Below are positions 21,636-29,016 of a stretch of DNA of 30,281 nt, in pieces. The stretch lies in IMG/VR virus record IMGVR_UViG_3300020160_000064, positions 1-30,281 of that record. The stretch is one strand, 5' to 3'. The DNA is from a virus. Positions within the stretch are counted from its first letter, which is position 1. Each line of letters starts with the position of its first letter. A program made the translations under genes and the position numbers. Below the pieces are notes generated by a model. That model ran no database searches and was not told where the DNA came from. It saw only the letters and a program-made list of their open reading frames with translations.

Positions 21636-21645
21636 TGTTATAACT
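21636..21645 (+). promoter_or_regulatory. putative extended -10 element before the last tail fibre gene
   Basis: TGTTATAACT (21636-21645) matches an extended -10 and includes the same GTTATAAC palindrome found before the long fibre gene. It lies 10 bases before ATG 21656, so a transcript starting at the usual distance would begin near 21651 with almost no leader and without the AAGGAAA binding site (21646-21652). No -35 is visible. Support is therefore weak. Confidence 0.25.
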
Positions 21646-21655
21646 AAGGAAAATT

Positions 21656-22795
21656 ATGAGCACTGTAAAAGCAAATTCATTCACTGACGCTTCAGGTGGC
21701 AGTAATGCTGTCCTGTACGGCGTAGCTGCTCCAGCGAACTCGATGGGCTTTCGCAACCGCATCATCAACGGTGCGATGGTGATCTCACAGAGAAACGGCA
21801 CAAGCAGCGTCAACGTACCCGGTACTTCGTATCCATATCAGATGGATCGTTTTTACTGTGGTGGCTTGAACGGTGTGGCAACTCCGTTTACGCTTCAGCA
21901 AGTCACGGATGCTCCCACGGGTTTTTCAAACTCTGTACGCATCACGGTAGCCAACACAGATGCACTGGGGAATGCTGCCACCGAGTACGGCTTTCAGACA
22001 ACGTTTGAGGCCAACAATACTTCCGACTTTAATTTGGGTACGGCTAACGCAATCACCGTAACTTTGAGCTTTTGGGCAAAATCCAGCCTGACTGGTACGT
22101 TCGGACTTGGTGTACGCAACGCGCCAACATTCAATCGCGCTTATGTTGCAACGTACACGATCAACAGTGCAAATACGTGGGAATTCAAAACGATCACGCT
22201 TCCGCTCGACACAACAGGGACTTGGAATAGCAGCGGCGCTAATGCCTCTTTAAACATTTCTTGGTCTCTGGGGGTTGGTGCAAATCTGCGCGGCACGGCC
22301 AACACATGGCAAGCTGGTGGCGCGGTTCAGACCAGTGGCTCTGTAAACCTTGTGTCCAACGCTGCCGCTACATGGCAGATCACCGGAGTCCAACTGGAAG
22401 CAGGGTCTGTTGCATCCCCGTTTGAGCGCAGGGACTACGGGCGTGAACTGATGATGTGCCAGCGTTATTACATCAAACTCGGAACCGATGGTGCTTCTTT
22501 TGCATCTTGGGGTAACGGTGTAGCAAACGCATCCAACTCAGTTCAGGGTTGTGTTGTGCGTTTACCTGTAACGATGCGTACTCAGCCTTCTGTAGATTTT
22601 TCAACACTTCGTGTGTATGACGGTCTTGGTGCTGCCGCAATTTCAAGCCTTTCATCAGTAACAGCTTTATCTAATTCCAATACCATCGGATTTGATGCGT
22701 CTTTGGGGTCTTCCACACTCACCGCCGGAAAGCCGGTAACAGTTCAAGCAAACAACTCAACATCTGGGTACATTGCTGCCTCTGCGGAGCTATAA
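21656..22795 (+). CDS. tail fibre / receptor-binding protein
   Basis: 379 residues beginning MSTVKANSFTDASGGSNAVL. The block GFRNRIINGAMVISQRNGTS (about residues 31-50) and the later WQITGVQLEAGSVASPFERR with DYGRELMMCQRYY (about 240-272) are hallmark segments of a widespread phage fibre architecture. Between them is a beta-sandwich resembling carbohydrate-binding modules (ITVTLSFWAKSSLTGTFGLG). The C-terminal 100 residues probably form the receptor-binding tip. AAGGAAAA lies before ATG 21656. The gene follows the desaturase cassette, so that cassette is enclosed by fibre genes on both sides. A small gene of fibre-assembly type follows. Confidence 0.88.
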   Translation: MSTVKANSFTDASGGSNAVLYGVAAPANSMGFRNRIINGAMVISQRNGTSSVNVPGTSYPYQMDRFYCGGLNGVATPFTLQQVTDAPTGFSNSVRITVANTDALGNAATEYGFQTTFEANNTSDFNLGTANAITVTLSFWAKSSLTGTFGLGVRNAPTFNRAYVATYTINSANTWEFKTITLPLDTTGTWNSSGANASLNISWSLGVGANLRGTANTWQAGGAVQTSGSVNLVSNAAATWQITGVQLEAGSVASPFERRDYGRELMMCQRYYIKLGTDGASFASWGNGVANASNSVQGCVVRLPVTMRTQPSVDFSTLRVYDGLGAAAISSLSSVTALSNSNTIGFDASLGSSTLTAGKPVTVQANNSTSGYIAASAEL

Positions 22796-22797
22796 AC

Positions 22798-22971
22798 ATG
22801 ACCGTTCAGTACAAACTGCAAATCGACAACTACACAGGCGAAGTTGGTTCGGTGACCATCATCGGGCAAAACATTTGCATACCCTTCAACCCTGAAAATT
22901 CAGACTACGCCGAGTACCTGAAGTGGCTTGAGGCTGGCAACACACCATTGCCTGCTGACGAACAAGGTTAA
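22798..22971 (+). CDS. small fibre-associated protein, 57 aa
   Basis: The gene starts two bases after the fibre stop. The product begins MTVQYKLQIDNYTGEVGSVT and ends with IPFNPENSDYAEYLKWLEAG followed by NTPLPADEQG. The phrase YxxYLKWLEAGNTPLPADE is very common at the end of tail fibre assembly-type proteins and in short independent proteins after phage fibre genes. It may act as a chaperone or cap for the preceding fibre. ATG at 22798 is the only sensible start. Confidence 0.75.
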   Translation: MTVQYKLQIDNYTGEVGSVTIIGQNICIPFNPENSDYAEYLKWLEAGNTPLPADEQG

Positions 22972-22973
22972 TC

Positions 22974-23180
22974 ATGGATAATATGATCGACCCTGTCGAA
23001 TACGGCAAACTAATCAGCACCGTTGACAACCTCACAAAGAAGGTTGACTCAATGGATGCTGACATTAAAGAACTCCTACAACTTGCTAATCAGAGCAAGG
23101 GTGGATTCTGGATGGGCATGACTGTCGCCTCCATCTTCGGAGGTGTTCTCACGTTTGTTGCGGAGCGTTTGTTGCGATGA
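22974..23180 (+). CDS. holin-like small membrane protein, 68 aa
   Basis: The product begins MDNMIDPVEYGKLISTVDNL and has an amphipathic coiled-coil part (TVDNLTKKVDSMDADIKELLQLAN, with heptad pattern). A single C-terminal transmembrane helix follows (FWMGMTVASIFGGVLTFVAE) and a basic end (RLLR). This coiled coil plus one membrane helix arrangement is like XhlA-type lysis accessory proteins and some single-helix holins. It is the first gene of a cluster of membrane proteins that leads to the spanins and the endolysin, so a role in membrane permeabilisation is likely. Its stop overlaps the next gene by ATGA. Confidence 0.7.
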   Translation: MDNMIDPVEYGKLISTVDNLTKKVDSMDADIKELLQLANQSKGGFWMGMTVASIFGGVLTFVAERLLR

Positions 23181-23680
23181 TTGGAATGTTGTTAGATCCA
23201 GAAGCAGCGCTTGACGCTGTAAACAAAGCAGTGTCGCTGGTCAAGAAAGCCAGCGCTACAGCCAACAGCGTGGAGGCATTGGCCCCTATGCTGGGTAAAT
23301 ACTTCGACGCTAAAGCCAATGCCATTGCTTCTGCTGAAGCGGCAAAGGCTGGAACGTTCGGTGGTTCTTCTATGGGCAAGGCTTTAGAGATTGAGCTTGC
23401 CATTGATTCACAGAAAGAGTTTGAAGAAGACTTGAAGCGTTTGTTCTGGAACGCTAACAAGATGGATGTGTGGCAGAAGATTAAAGCCCGTGCAACTGTG
23501 ATGGAAGCTGAAGCTGCTAAAGCTGCTGGCAAAGCCAAAGAAGACGCACGGCGCAAGAAACAAAAAGATCAAGAGGAACTTGAAACGGCCATTGCTGTAA
23601 TCATTTCCGTAGCGATCTTTTGCGGCCTGATGTGGGGTGGTTGGGAATTGTTCTCATTCTGCCGCAAGTACGGGTGCTAA
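23177..23680 (+). CDS. lysis-cassette protein with helical domain and C-terminal membrane anchor, 167 aa
   Basis: ATG 23177 overlaps the previous stop. The protein begins MIGMLLDPEAALDAVNKAVS and consists of Ala/Lys/Glu-rich helices (VKKASATANSVEALAPMLGK, then KARATVMEAEAAKAAGKAKE and DARRKKQKDQEE). It ends in one transmembrane helix (ETAIAVIISVAIFCGLMWGGW) and the short tail ELFSFCRKYGC. I have seen similar proteins between holin-like and spanin genes in aquatic phages, but the function is not known to me. It could be a holin accessory or antiholin (inference). The start of the next gene follows after four bases. Confidence 0.65.
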   Translation: MIGMLLDPEAALDAVNKAVSLVKKASATANSVEALAPMLGKYFDAKANAIASAEAAKAGTFGGSSMGKALEIELAIDSQKEFEEDLKRLFWNANKMDVWQKIKARATVMEAEAAKAAGKAKEDARRKKQKDQEELETAIAVIISVAIFCGLMWGGWELFSFCRKYGC

Positions 23681-23684
23681 CGAT

Positions 23685-23879
23685 GTGTGGAAGCTGCTCA
23701 AGTGGTTTGATGTTGGCGCAGACTGGAAGCTCGGGTTCGACCGTTTCCTTATTACCTGCTGCGCTCTCATCGTTGCCGACTGGGTGCTCGACATGCTCTA
23801 CGTTTTACCAGTTGACGACTCCAAGTCGCTAATTGAGTTTATAAAATCCCTTATACCATTAGGAGGTGGTGATGACTAA
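23685..23879 (+). CDS. small membrane protein of the lysis cassette, GTG start, about 65 aa
   Basis: The reading frame runs from an upstream in-frame GTG at 23637, but GTG 23685, just after the previous stop, is preferred. Another frame opens with ATG 23683, two bases earlier, but it gives a Cys/Ser-rich product without family-like features. The chosen product has VWKLLKWFDVGADWKLGFDR, a hydrophobic helix (FLITCCALIVADWVLDMLYVL) and an acidic end (GGGDD). One membrane helix is likely. It overlaps the following EF-hand gene by 8 bases, whose Shine-Dalgarno lies in its 3' end. The call rests on context and overlap. Confidence 0.55.
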   Translation: MWKLLKWFDVGADWKLGFDRFLITCCALIVADWVLDMLYVLPVDDSKSLIEFIKSLIPLGGGDD

Positions 23880-24195
23880 AGCACTTGAGAAAGATTCCAA
23901 GTATAATCAGTTCGATGTTGATGGTGACGGCGTTGTCACCGATGAAGAACTCAACCGATCTGAACGAATGATGATGATGGAGAACATGGATAAGCTTGCT
24001 GACCAGCAACGTGTCATGGCTTGGGTTGCGATGTTTATGCCATTTGCAATCATCATCTTTATGACTGCCCCCTTCATTGAACTCGACAAGGTGGCAGCAT
24101 TGATGGGTTTGGCTACTACATTCTGTGCAGCTATGGGCACCATCGTTGTTGCTTTCATGGCAGCTACTGCATACATTCGCGGGAAGATGGAGTGA
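23872..24195 (+). CDS. EF-hand membrane protein, holin-like, 107 aa
   Basis: ATG 23872 is chosen over the in-frame GTG 23866 because AGGAGG (23861-23866) is then correctly spaced. The product has a complete 12-residue EF-hand loop, DVDGDGVVTDEE (residues 15-26), with Asp at 1, 3 and 5 and Glu at 12, as needed for calcium binding. It then has two transmembrane segments (about 49-66 and 76-100) and a short basic end. Small phage membrane proteins combining one EF-hand and one or two helices occur near lysis genes and are suspected holins. Calcium-dependent control of hole formation is an attractive but unproven inference. The stop overlaps the next start (GTGA). Confidence 0.8.
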   Translation: MTKALEKDSKYNQFDVDGDGVVTDEELNRSERMMMMENMDKLADQQRVMAWVAMFMPFAIIIFMTAPFIELDKVAALMGLATTFCAAMGTIVVAFMAATAYIRGKME

Positions 24196-24644
24196 ATTAC
24201 TTCACCATCGCTTTAGTTGCTGCGTCATTCTCTGCAGGCTTTGCTGTGCAGGGTTGGCGCAAAGACGCTGTCATCAGTGAAATGGTGGCAGCACAATCTG
24301 TAGCGGTTGCCGCTGCAACAACAGAAGTGATGAATGACAACATTCGTTTACAGAAAAAGAAAGATGATGCCCTTGTACAAGCCAATCTCAAAGCTAAACA
24401 AAACGCTGACGCTGCCGCTGCTGCTAAGTCTCAGCTTGATTGGGTGCGGGACTACAACCAGCGTAGTGCCGCCGCCATCAGTACATCTACCTGCACTTCC
24501 GTTAGAGACTACGCCACAACCGTCAACACCGTATTCGGAGAATGTACGGTTGCTCTTGAAGAGTTGGCAAGAAAAGCTGACGGCCACGCCCTTGACGCAA
24601 ACACCCTAATTAAATCTTGGCCCACTAATAAGGAAACAAAATGA
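24192..24644 (+). CDS. Rz: i-spanin (Rz-like inner membrane spanin subunit)
   Basis: It starts with GTG 24192, overlapping the previous stop. The 150-residue protein has an N-terminal signal-anchor helix (FTIALVAASFSAGFAVQGW) followed by a long periplasmic coiled coil (VMNDNIRLQKKKDDALVQAN, LKAKQNADAAAAAKSQLDWV) and a C-terminal part with two Cys (STSTCTSVRDY, VFGECTV). This is the layout of Rz-type i-spanins, which join outer membrane lipoprotein partners to fuse the membranes at the last step of lysis. The partner Rz1 lies embedded in another frame of the same gene, as in lambda. The stop overlaps the endolysin start (ATGA). Confidence 0.85.
   Translation: MNYFTIALVAASFSAGFAVQGWRKDAVISEMVAAQSVAVAAATTEVMNDNIRLQKKKDDALVQANLKAKQNADAAAAAKSQLDWVRDYNQRSAAAISTSTCTSVRDYATTVNTVFGECTVALEELARKADGHALDANTLIKSWPTNKETK
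24364..24609 (+). CDS. Rz1: o-spanin (Rz1-like lipoprotein) embedded in Rz
   Basis: A different frame inside the Rz gene encodes a signal peptide (LNKTLTLPLLLSLSLIGC) with lipobox-like LIGC, then a proline-rich region (VVPPPSVHLPALPLETTPQP) and a short helical end. Such Pro-rich lipoproteins nested in Rz are typical o-spanins, attached to the inner leaflet of the outer membrane. The start at ATG 24364 gives Cys28 and a normal signal peptide of 27 residues; ATG 24367 and ATG 24334 are other options. The whole gene lies within Rz, as in the lambda arrangement. This indicates a Gram-negative host with an outer membrane. Confidence 0.82.
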   Translation: MMPLYKPISKLNKTLTLPLLLSLSLIGCGTTTSVVPPPSVHLPALPLETTPQPSTPYSENVRLLLKSWQEKLTATPLTQTP

Positions 24645-25105
24645 ACCTCACTAAAAACTTCAGTCTCAATGAACTCACACAGAGTGAAACTGCTTTACGC
24701 AAAGGACTTAATAATGTTCCCACACAAGCTATTATTGACTCTTTACAAACACTGGCTGTCAATGTGTTGCAACCTATACGTGACCATTACGGTAAGGGTG
24801 TCAAAGTTAGCAGCGGCTATCGTAGCCCTGAAGTGAATGCTGCTGTTGGTGGTAGCAAAGTTAGTGATCATTGCAGAGGTCAAGCTGCCGATATTGAAAT
24901 TCCCGGTTTGCCCAATATGGAGTTGGCAACATATATTAAAGACAACTTGAAGTTTACTCAGTTGATCTTGGAGTTTTATACTCCCGGTGTTGTTGATAGC
25001 GGCTGGGTCCATGTATCGTATAATCCTGACAACCTTAAATGTCAAGTGATGACAGCCGTCATGAAAGATGGTAAAACTGTATACCTGCCCGGTCTAGTGG
25101 CGTAA
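24641..25105 (+). CDS. endolysin, Peptidase_M15_3-type zinc peptidase
   Basis: 154 residues beginning MNLTKNFSLNELTQSETALR. The family pattern of M15 D,D/L,D-peptidases is present: VSSGYRSPEVNAAVGGSKVS, DHCRGQAADIEI (H77, D84 as zinc ligands) and GWVHVSY (H124, third ligand). E111 in LILEFY is a possible catalytic acid. It would cut peptide cross-links of peptidoglycan after the holin has opened the inner membrane. It has no signal peptide, so it depends on holin-type release. It closes the lysis cassette, with its ATG overlapping the Rz stop. The length is usual for single-domain phage M15 endolysins. Confidence 0.92.
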   Translation: MNLTKNFSLNELTQSETALRKGLNNVPTQAIIDSLQTLAVNVLQPIRDHYGKGVKVSSGYRSPEVNAAVGGSKVSDHCRGQAADIEIPGLPNMELATYIKDNLKFTQLILEFYTPGVVDSGWVHVSYNPDNLKCQVMTAVMKDGKTVYLPGLVA

Positions 25106-25117
25106 TAGGAAAACAAC

Positions 25118-26950
25118 ATGGCTGAAAGCTTTACATCAAAACAAAAAGAAATCGTAGCCCGTAAGATGGGCTATGACGGCCCTATGCAGATGTTTGATGA
25201 GTTCTTGGCTGCATCACCTTCAGACGCACAGAAGTATAGCGCCATCACTTCTAAGTTTGCTGAACGTATGGCTAAAGGCGGTGTTGTTCAACCTAAGAAG
25301 TATGCTGTTGGTGGCGCAGTGCCGACAATGAATACTGTTGGTACAACATACGAAGCTGCTACCACAGACGTTACACCTGAGATGAAAGTGGCGCAGACTA
25401 CAGCAGCACCTGCAGTGGCAGCACAACCTGTTGCTGCTGTAGAGGCTACTGGTGTCACTGCTCCTGCTCCTATTGCTGCACCAACCATCACTGCTGCTTC
25501 GGCTGCTCCTGCTGTCACCACCGCCCTTGAGGGTGTGAAGGCTGAACAAGGTGCAGTGTCTGAGCAAGCACAGGTTGCAGCAGCAACACAAGAACCTACA
25601 ACAACTGCGGTGTCTGGTCTTGAAGCAGCACAGGGTGTTGCCACTCAGGTTCAGAATGCTCCTGTCCGTCAAGCTCAAGCTGGTGAAATGGTGTCTGGTC
25701 CTGCTGTCGATATGGCAAAGGTTGAACAAACTTTAGCACAGACACAGGCAGCACAGGGTACTGTCACAGAAGAGATGACTACACAGGGTCAACTCAATAA
25801 GTTGTTGTCTAGCTTTGACGCTGGTGCTCCACCACCTTGGGCTGCTGCATCGTTGCGTACAGCCACTGCACAGATGGCAGCACGTGGTCTTGGTGCTAGT
25901 AGCTTGGCTGGTCAAGCAATCATTCAGGCAACACTGGAAGCTGCAACACCTATCGCTGCTTCAGATGCTAAAGTGTTTGAACAGATGGGATTGACAAACT
26001 TGTCTAACCGTCAGCAAACTGCAATATTGGTTGCACAACAACGTGCTCAGTTTTTGGGTCAAGAGTTTGATCAAACGTTTCAGACTCGTGTGTTGAATGC
26101 TGCAAAGATTTCTGACATTGCAAACAAGAACTTTGATGCACAGACAACCATTGCTCTTGAGAATGCTCGACTGGCAAGCACAATGGATATTGCCAACTTG
26201 TCATCGCGTAATGCGTTGGTGCTTGAAAAAGCTGCCGCCATCTCTCGTCTTGAAACACAGAACCTGAACAACCGACAGCAAGCTGCTGTGGTGAATGCTC
26301 AGTCGTTCTTGCAGATGGATGTTAAGAACTTGGATGCTCGTCAACAAACTGCTTTGTTTAAAGCACAGGAGTTGACTGACGCTCTTGTTAGCGATGCTGG
26401 TTTTGAAAATGCTGCACGTGTAACCAATGCCACTAACAAACTTGATGCGGATAAGATTTCTGCATCATTGGCTTTGACTGCTCAACAGTTTTCTGCCACT
26501 GAGAAGAACAAAGTTGCTTTGGCTAACATGGATGCTGCAAACGAGCTTGTTAAGTTTAATACCCAAGAAGCAAATGATCGTGCAGAATTTAATGCTAACT
26601 TGTCTACACAGATCAACGTAGCTAATGCTAAAATCTTAGCAGACATTTCAACAGCTAACACTGCTTCAATCAATGCAGCCTATGCTGTTAATGCTAAGAA
26701 CGCTACTGATTTGTCTGCTGCTGCTTATGCACAGCAAAGCCAAACCTATCGTGATTTGTTGGAGATGTCTTGGAAGACTGGTGAACAAGAAAAAGACAGG
26801 GTAACAAACATTGCTGTTGCCACTATCACTAAGAGTGCTGCCACATCTGCTGCTCAGATTAAAGCTGATGCAGATTCTAGTGCGTCTTGGGGACAGTTGG
26901 CTTTCAAAGTGGTTGAGAACTGGGACACTGTCAAAAAGATCTTTAGCTGA
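25118..26950 (+). CDS. large helical virion protein, probable internal/ejection protein
   Basis: 610 residues with AGGAAAA before ATG 25118. The N-terminal domain (about 1-70: FTSKQKEIVARKMGYDGPMQ, MFDEFLAASPSDAQKYSAIT) ends in MAKGGVVQPKKYAVGGAV, a glycine-glycine motif shared with other proteins of this window. Residues about 70-240 are Ala/Thr/Val/Gln-rich and probably disordered. Residues 240-590 are one long Asn/Gln/Ala-rich helical region with a recurring NLxxRQQTAxxxAQ-like pattern (LSNRQQTAILVAQQ, LNNRQQAAVVNAQ, LDARQQTALFKAQ), suggesting an extended coiled coil. Such long helical proteins after the lysis genes are often ejected virion components. The role is inferred from position and composition. 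Confidence 0.65.
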   Translation: MAESFTSKQKEIVARKMGYDGPMQMFDEFLAASPSDAQKYSAITSKFAERMAKGGVVQPKKYAVGGAVPTMNTVGTTYEAATTDVTPEMKVAQTTAAPAVAAQPVAAVEATGVTAPAPIAAPTITAASAAPAVTTALEGVKAEQGAVSEQAQVAAATQEPTTTAVSGLEAAQGVATQVQNAPVRQAQAGEMVSGPAVDMAKVEQTLAQTQAAQGTVTEEMTTQGQLNKLLSSFDAGAPPPWAAASLRTATAQMAARGLGASSLAGQAIIQATLEAATPIAASDAKVFEQMGLTNLSNRQQTAILVAQQRAQFLGQEFDQTFQTRVLNAAKISDIANKNFDAQTTIALENARLASTMDIANLSSRNALVLEKAAAISRLETQNLNNRQQAAVVNAQSFLQMDVKNLDARQQTALFKAQELTDALVSDAGFENAARVTNATNKLDADKISASLALTAQQFSATEKNKVALANMDAANELVKFNTQEANDRAEFNANLSTQINVANAKILADISTANTASINAAYAVNAKNATDLSAAAYAQQSQTYRDLLEMSWKTGEQEKDRVTNIAVATITKSAATSAAQIKADADSSASWGQLAFKVVENWDTVKKIFS

Positions 26951-26961
26951 AAGAAATAATA

Positions 26962-27159
26962 ATGCAACACATTAAAGACTACATCTCTAAAATCGAAAAG
27001 ACTTTAGAAGCAAAGAGCAATAAGAAGACAAAGGGTTCTGGACTGTTGGCTTCTACAAAGCCCATGCAGTCAAAAGAAACAACCGATCTTGACATCGTTG
27101 CCAACTTTGTTCAAGGCATTCGTACAGCCAAAGAGGAAATGAAAAATGGCAGCAAATAA
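26962..27159 (+). CDS. small basic hypothetical protein, 65 aa
   Basis: The gene starts 11 bases after the preceding stop and overlaps the next by 14 bases. The product begins MQHIKDYISKIEKTLEAKSN with an N-terminal helix, a Lys/Ser-rich linker (KKTKGSGLLASTKPMQSKE) and a second helix (DIVANFVQGIRTAKEEMKNG). No membrane segment or known motif is visible. The overlap with the downstream start and shared orientation support coding. It may be an assembly partner of the virion proteins on either side (inference). Confidence 0.6.
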   Translation: MQHIKDYISKIEKTLEAKSNKKTKGSGLLASTKPMQSKETTDLDIVANFVQGIRTAKEEMKNGSK

Positions 27160-27649
27160 CTTTACATCGGCTGACGTTATCAAACCTGTACCACCCGGCA
27201 TCTCTTGGACTGCCCCTGCTAAGGGTCGTCCTTGGACAACTCCTCCAAAGCTTGTTAAGCTTAGCGATGTTGCTCAAGGGTATATTGACAACCTGTCTTC
27301 TGCCAGCACAATGAACAACATCTTAGATGTTATTGAAACAGAAGTTCCTTTGGCTTCGATGGCTGAAGCGTTGATGTTGTCTAGTGTCAACAAAGGCATT
27401 CACACAATCGACACAGGCATCTTGGTTATGCCTGTCATCATTGAAATGTTGAAGACTGTTGCTGAACTGCACGGTGCTGAATACACCATCTTCCCTGATG
27501 AACTTGTTGAGGGTGATGATATTCCCATGCGTGTTGCTCGCGCTGCAATCAAGAGTGCTTCTGAAAAGAAAGCAGCACCTGAAGAGATTGTAGAACCTCG
27601 TGTTAAATTGTCTGGACTAATGTCTAAGAAACCTGTGGAGAATATGTAA
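27146..27649 (+). CDS. conserved phage virion-associated protein, 167 aa
   Basis: GAGGAAA (27132-27138) lies 7 bases upstream of ATG 27146, inside the previous gene. The product begins MAANNFTSADVIKPVPPGIS and contains WTAPAKGRPWTTPPKLVKLS, then helices with DNLSSASTMNNILDVIETEV, PLASMAEALMLSSVNKGIHT and IDTGILVMPVIIEMLKTVAE. The combination GxSWTxPxxxRPWxxPP and GxHxxDxGxLVxPVIxE recalls proteins of marine and freshwater phages encoded among late virion genes, of unknown function. The stop shares one base with the next start (TAATG), which suggests co-translation with the large helical protein that follows. Confidence 0.7.
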   Translation: MAANNFTSADVIKPVPPGISWTAPAKGRPWTTPPKLVKLSDVAQGYIDNLSSASTMNNILDVIETEVPLASMAEALMLSSVNKGIHTIDTGILVMPVIIEMLKTVAELHGAEYTIFPDELVEGDDIPMRVARAAIKSASEKKAAPEEIVEPRVKLSGLMSKKPVENM

Positions 27650-29016
27650 TGGGATTTAATTTTACAGCGTTTGCGGGTGGCTTTGCTAAAGAAGCTGTTT
27701 CTTCTATTGAGAAAGAAGAAGAGCTTGCTGCTACACGTGGTGCTAACGGTGCCAAGGTGTTGTATGAGAATTACAAAACTGTCTTGTCCGAAAACCGTAA
27801 GCTTGAAAACGAACTCAAGGCAAACATTGAGACACTCAGAGCTTACGATCCCAATGCCACAGAAGCTGAACTGCTTGCTGTTGCAACAAAGAAACCTGTG
27901 ATGGAATACGTCACTGCTCAGATCAAGAAAGAAAACTTTGATCCTTCAACATTCAAGCTGTCAAACATTGCAACAATCTCCAATGACAATGTGAAGGGCA
28001 CAGCGCTTGATCTCATCAAAGAAAACCTGCGTGTTCCTAAAGCAATGAAGGATGCACAGGCTTCGTTTGCCATCAAAGAAACAGGCAACGTTGTCACCGA
28101 TCTTAAAAACATTGCAGGCAGTCGCGCTGCAGAGAAGTCTGCTCGTCAAACAGCAGAGGCTCTTGGTGTTTCCTATGAAGAGTTGTTGGCGGCTAAAGGC
28201 TATCAACGTCCTGAGATTGATGTTAAAGCAACATACAACATGGGTGGTGTTAAGACTGCCAAGACCTTTGATCAGCAGCTTAACGATGCTCAAGTCAAAC
28301 TTGTCAACGCAAAGAGAGCAAACGACACCAAAGGTATTGCTGAAGCTAATGCCGACTTGTTGATCTTCAAAGATGTGAAGAGCAAGATGTCTCCTGAGCA
28401 AACAGAGTTTGCTAACAAGATTGCTGACATTAAGAATCGCTATATGTTCGGTGATGCTGCAACCCGTAAGGCTGCTAAGCCTGAATACGACAAGCTCATG
28501 GCTGACGTTCGTGCTGAAGCATTGGCTAAGAAGGTTACTAAAGACGGTGAAGGCGAAGGCAAGATTCCTGCATTGGGTACATTGAACACCTTCACTTCTG
28601 CTTCTGTTGCACGTGCTGTTGCTGCTAAGCATGGTGACTTGATTAAGACTAAACAGCTTGCCATCATTGAGAAACCAGACGGCAGTGTTGGTATTGACTA
28701 CATTGGCGACAACGAAACTCTTCGTCGTCAGATCTTGGAGACACAGGCCACTGCAGCTAAGAACGCTTTGTCGCTCTACACAGACGCTGAAGGTAAACCA
28801 CTCAACCGTGATGTTGCTTCTGTGATGAACTCGTTCACTGCTGTTGTGCGTACTGATACACCTGCTGCTGCACCTGCCGCTGCTGGACCAACAAGACCTG
28901 CTGTGCCTACACCTGCTGCAAGCCTTCGTAGAGAAGCTGAAGCCGCTATCGCTCGTGGTGCTAATCGCGATGCTGTTGCTAAGCGATTTAAAGAACAAAC
29001 TGGTCAGGAGTTTTAA
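27649..29016 (+). CDS. helical virion protein, probable internal/ejection protein
   Basis: 455 residues. ATG 27649 overlaps the previous stop by one base. It begins MGFNFTAFAGGFAKEAVSSI, then long charged helices (NYKTVLSENRKLENELKANI). A more globular central part contains GVSYEELLAAKGYQRPEIDV and SPEQTEFANKIADIKNRYMF. A Pro/Ala-rich linker (AAAPAAAGPTRPAVPTPAAS) leads to a C-terminal helix ending AIARGANRDAVAKRFKEQTG, a segment that I recall at the end of several phage virion proteins and that may dock onto another component. The hydrophobic N-terminus could be membrane-active. Its place between helical virion genes supports an ejection or internal-core function. Confidence 0.65.
   Translation: MGFNFTAFAGGFAKEAVSSIEKEEELAATRGANGAKVLYENYKTVLSENRKLENELKANIETLRAYDPNATEAELLAVATKKPVMEYVTAQIKKENFDPSTFKLSNIATISNDNVKGTALDLIKENLRVPKAMKDAQASFAIKETGNVVTDLKNIAGSRAAEKSARQTAEALGVSYEELLAAKGYQRPEIDVKATYNMGGVKTAKTFDQQLNDAQVKLVNAKRANDTKGIAEANADLLIFKDVKSKMSPEQTEFANKIADIKNRYMFGDAATRKAAKPEYDKLMADVRAEALAKKVTKDGEGEGKIPALGTLNTFTSASVARAVAAKHGDLIKTKQLAIIEKPDGSVGIDYIGDNETLRRQILETQATAAKNALSLYTDAEGKPLNRDVASVMNSFTAVVRTDTPAAAPAAAGPTRPAVPTPAASLRREAEAAIARGANRDAVAKRFKEQTGQEF

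Noticed and set aside
14079-22795. Diversity-generating retroelement acting on fibre genes
   Set aside because: No reverse transcriptase and no template/variable repeat pair with adenine-biased differences was seen; repeats here are stalk units.
23620-23832. Alternative frame (MCGSCSSGLM...) with ATG 23683
   Set aside because: Cys/Ser/Thr-rich product without a clear membrane or domain pattern; the other frame gives a membrane helix and overlaps the next gene as its neighbours do.
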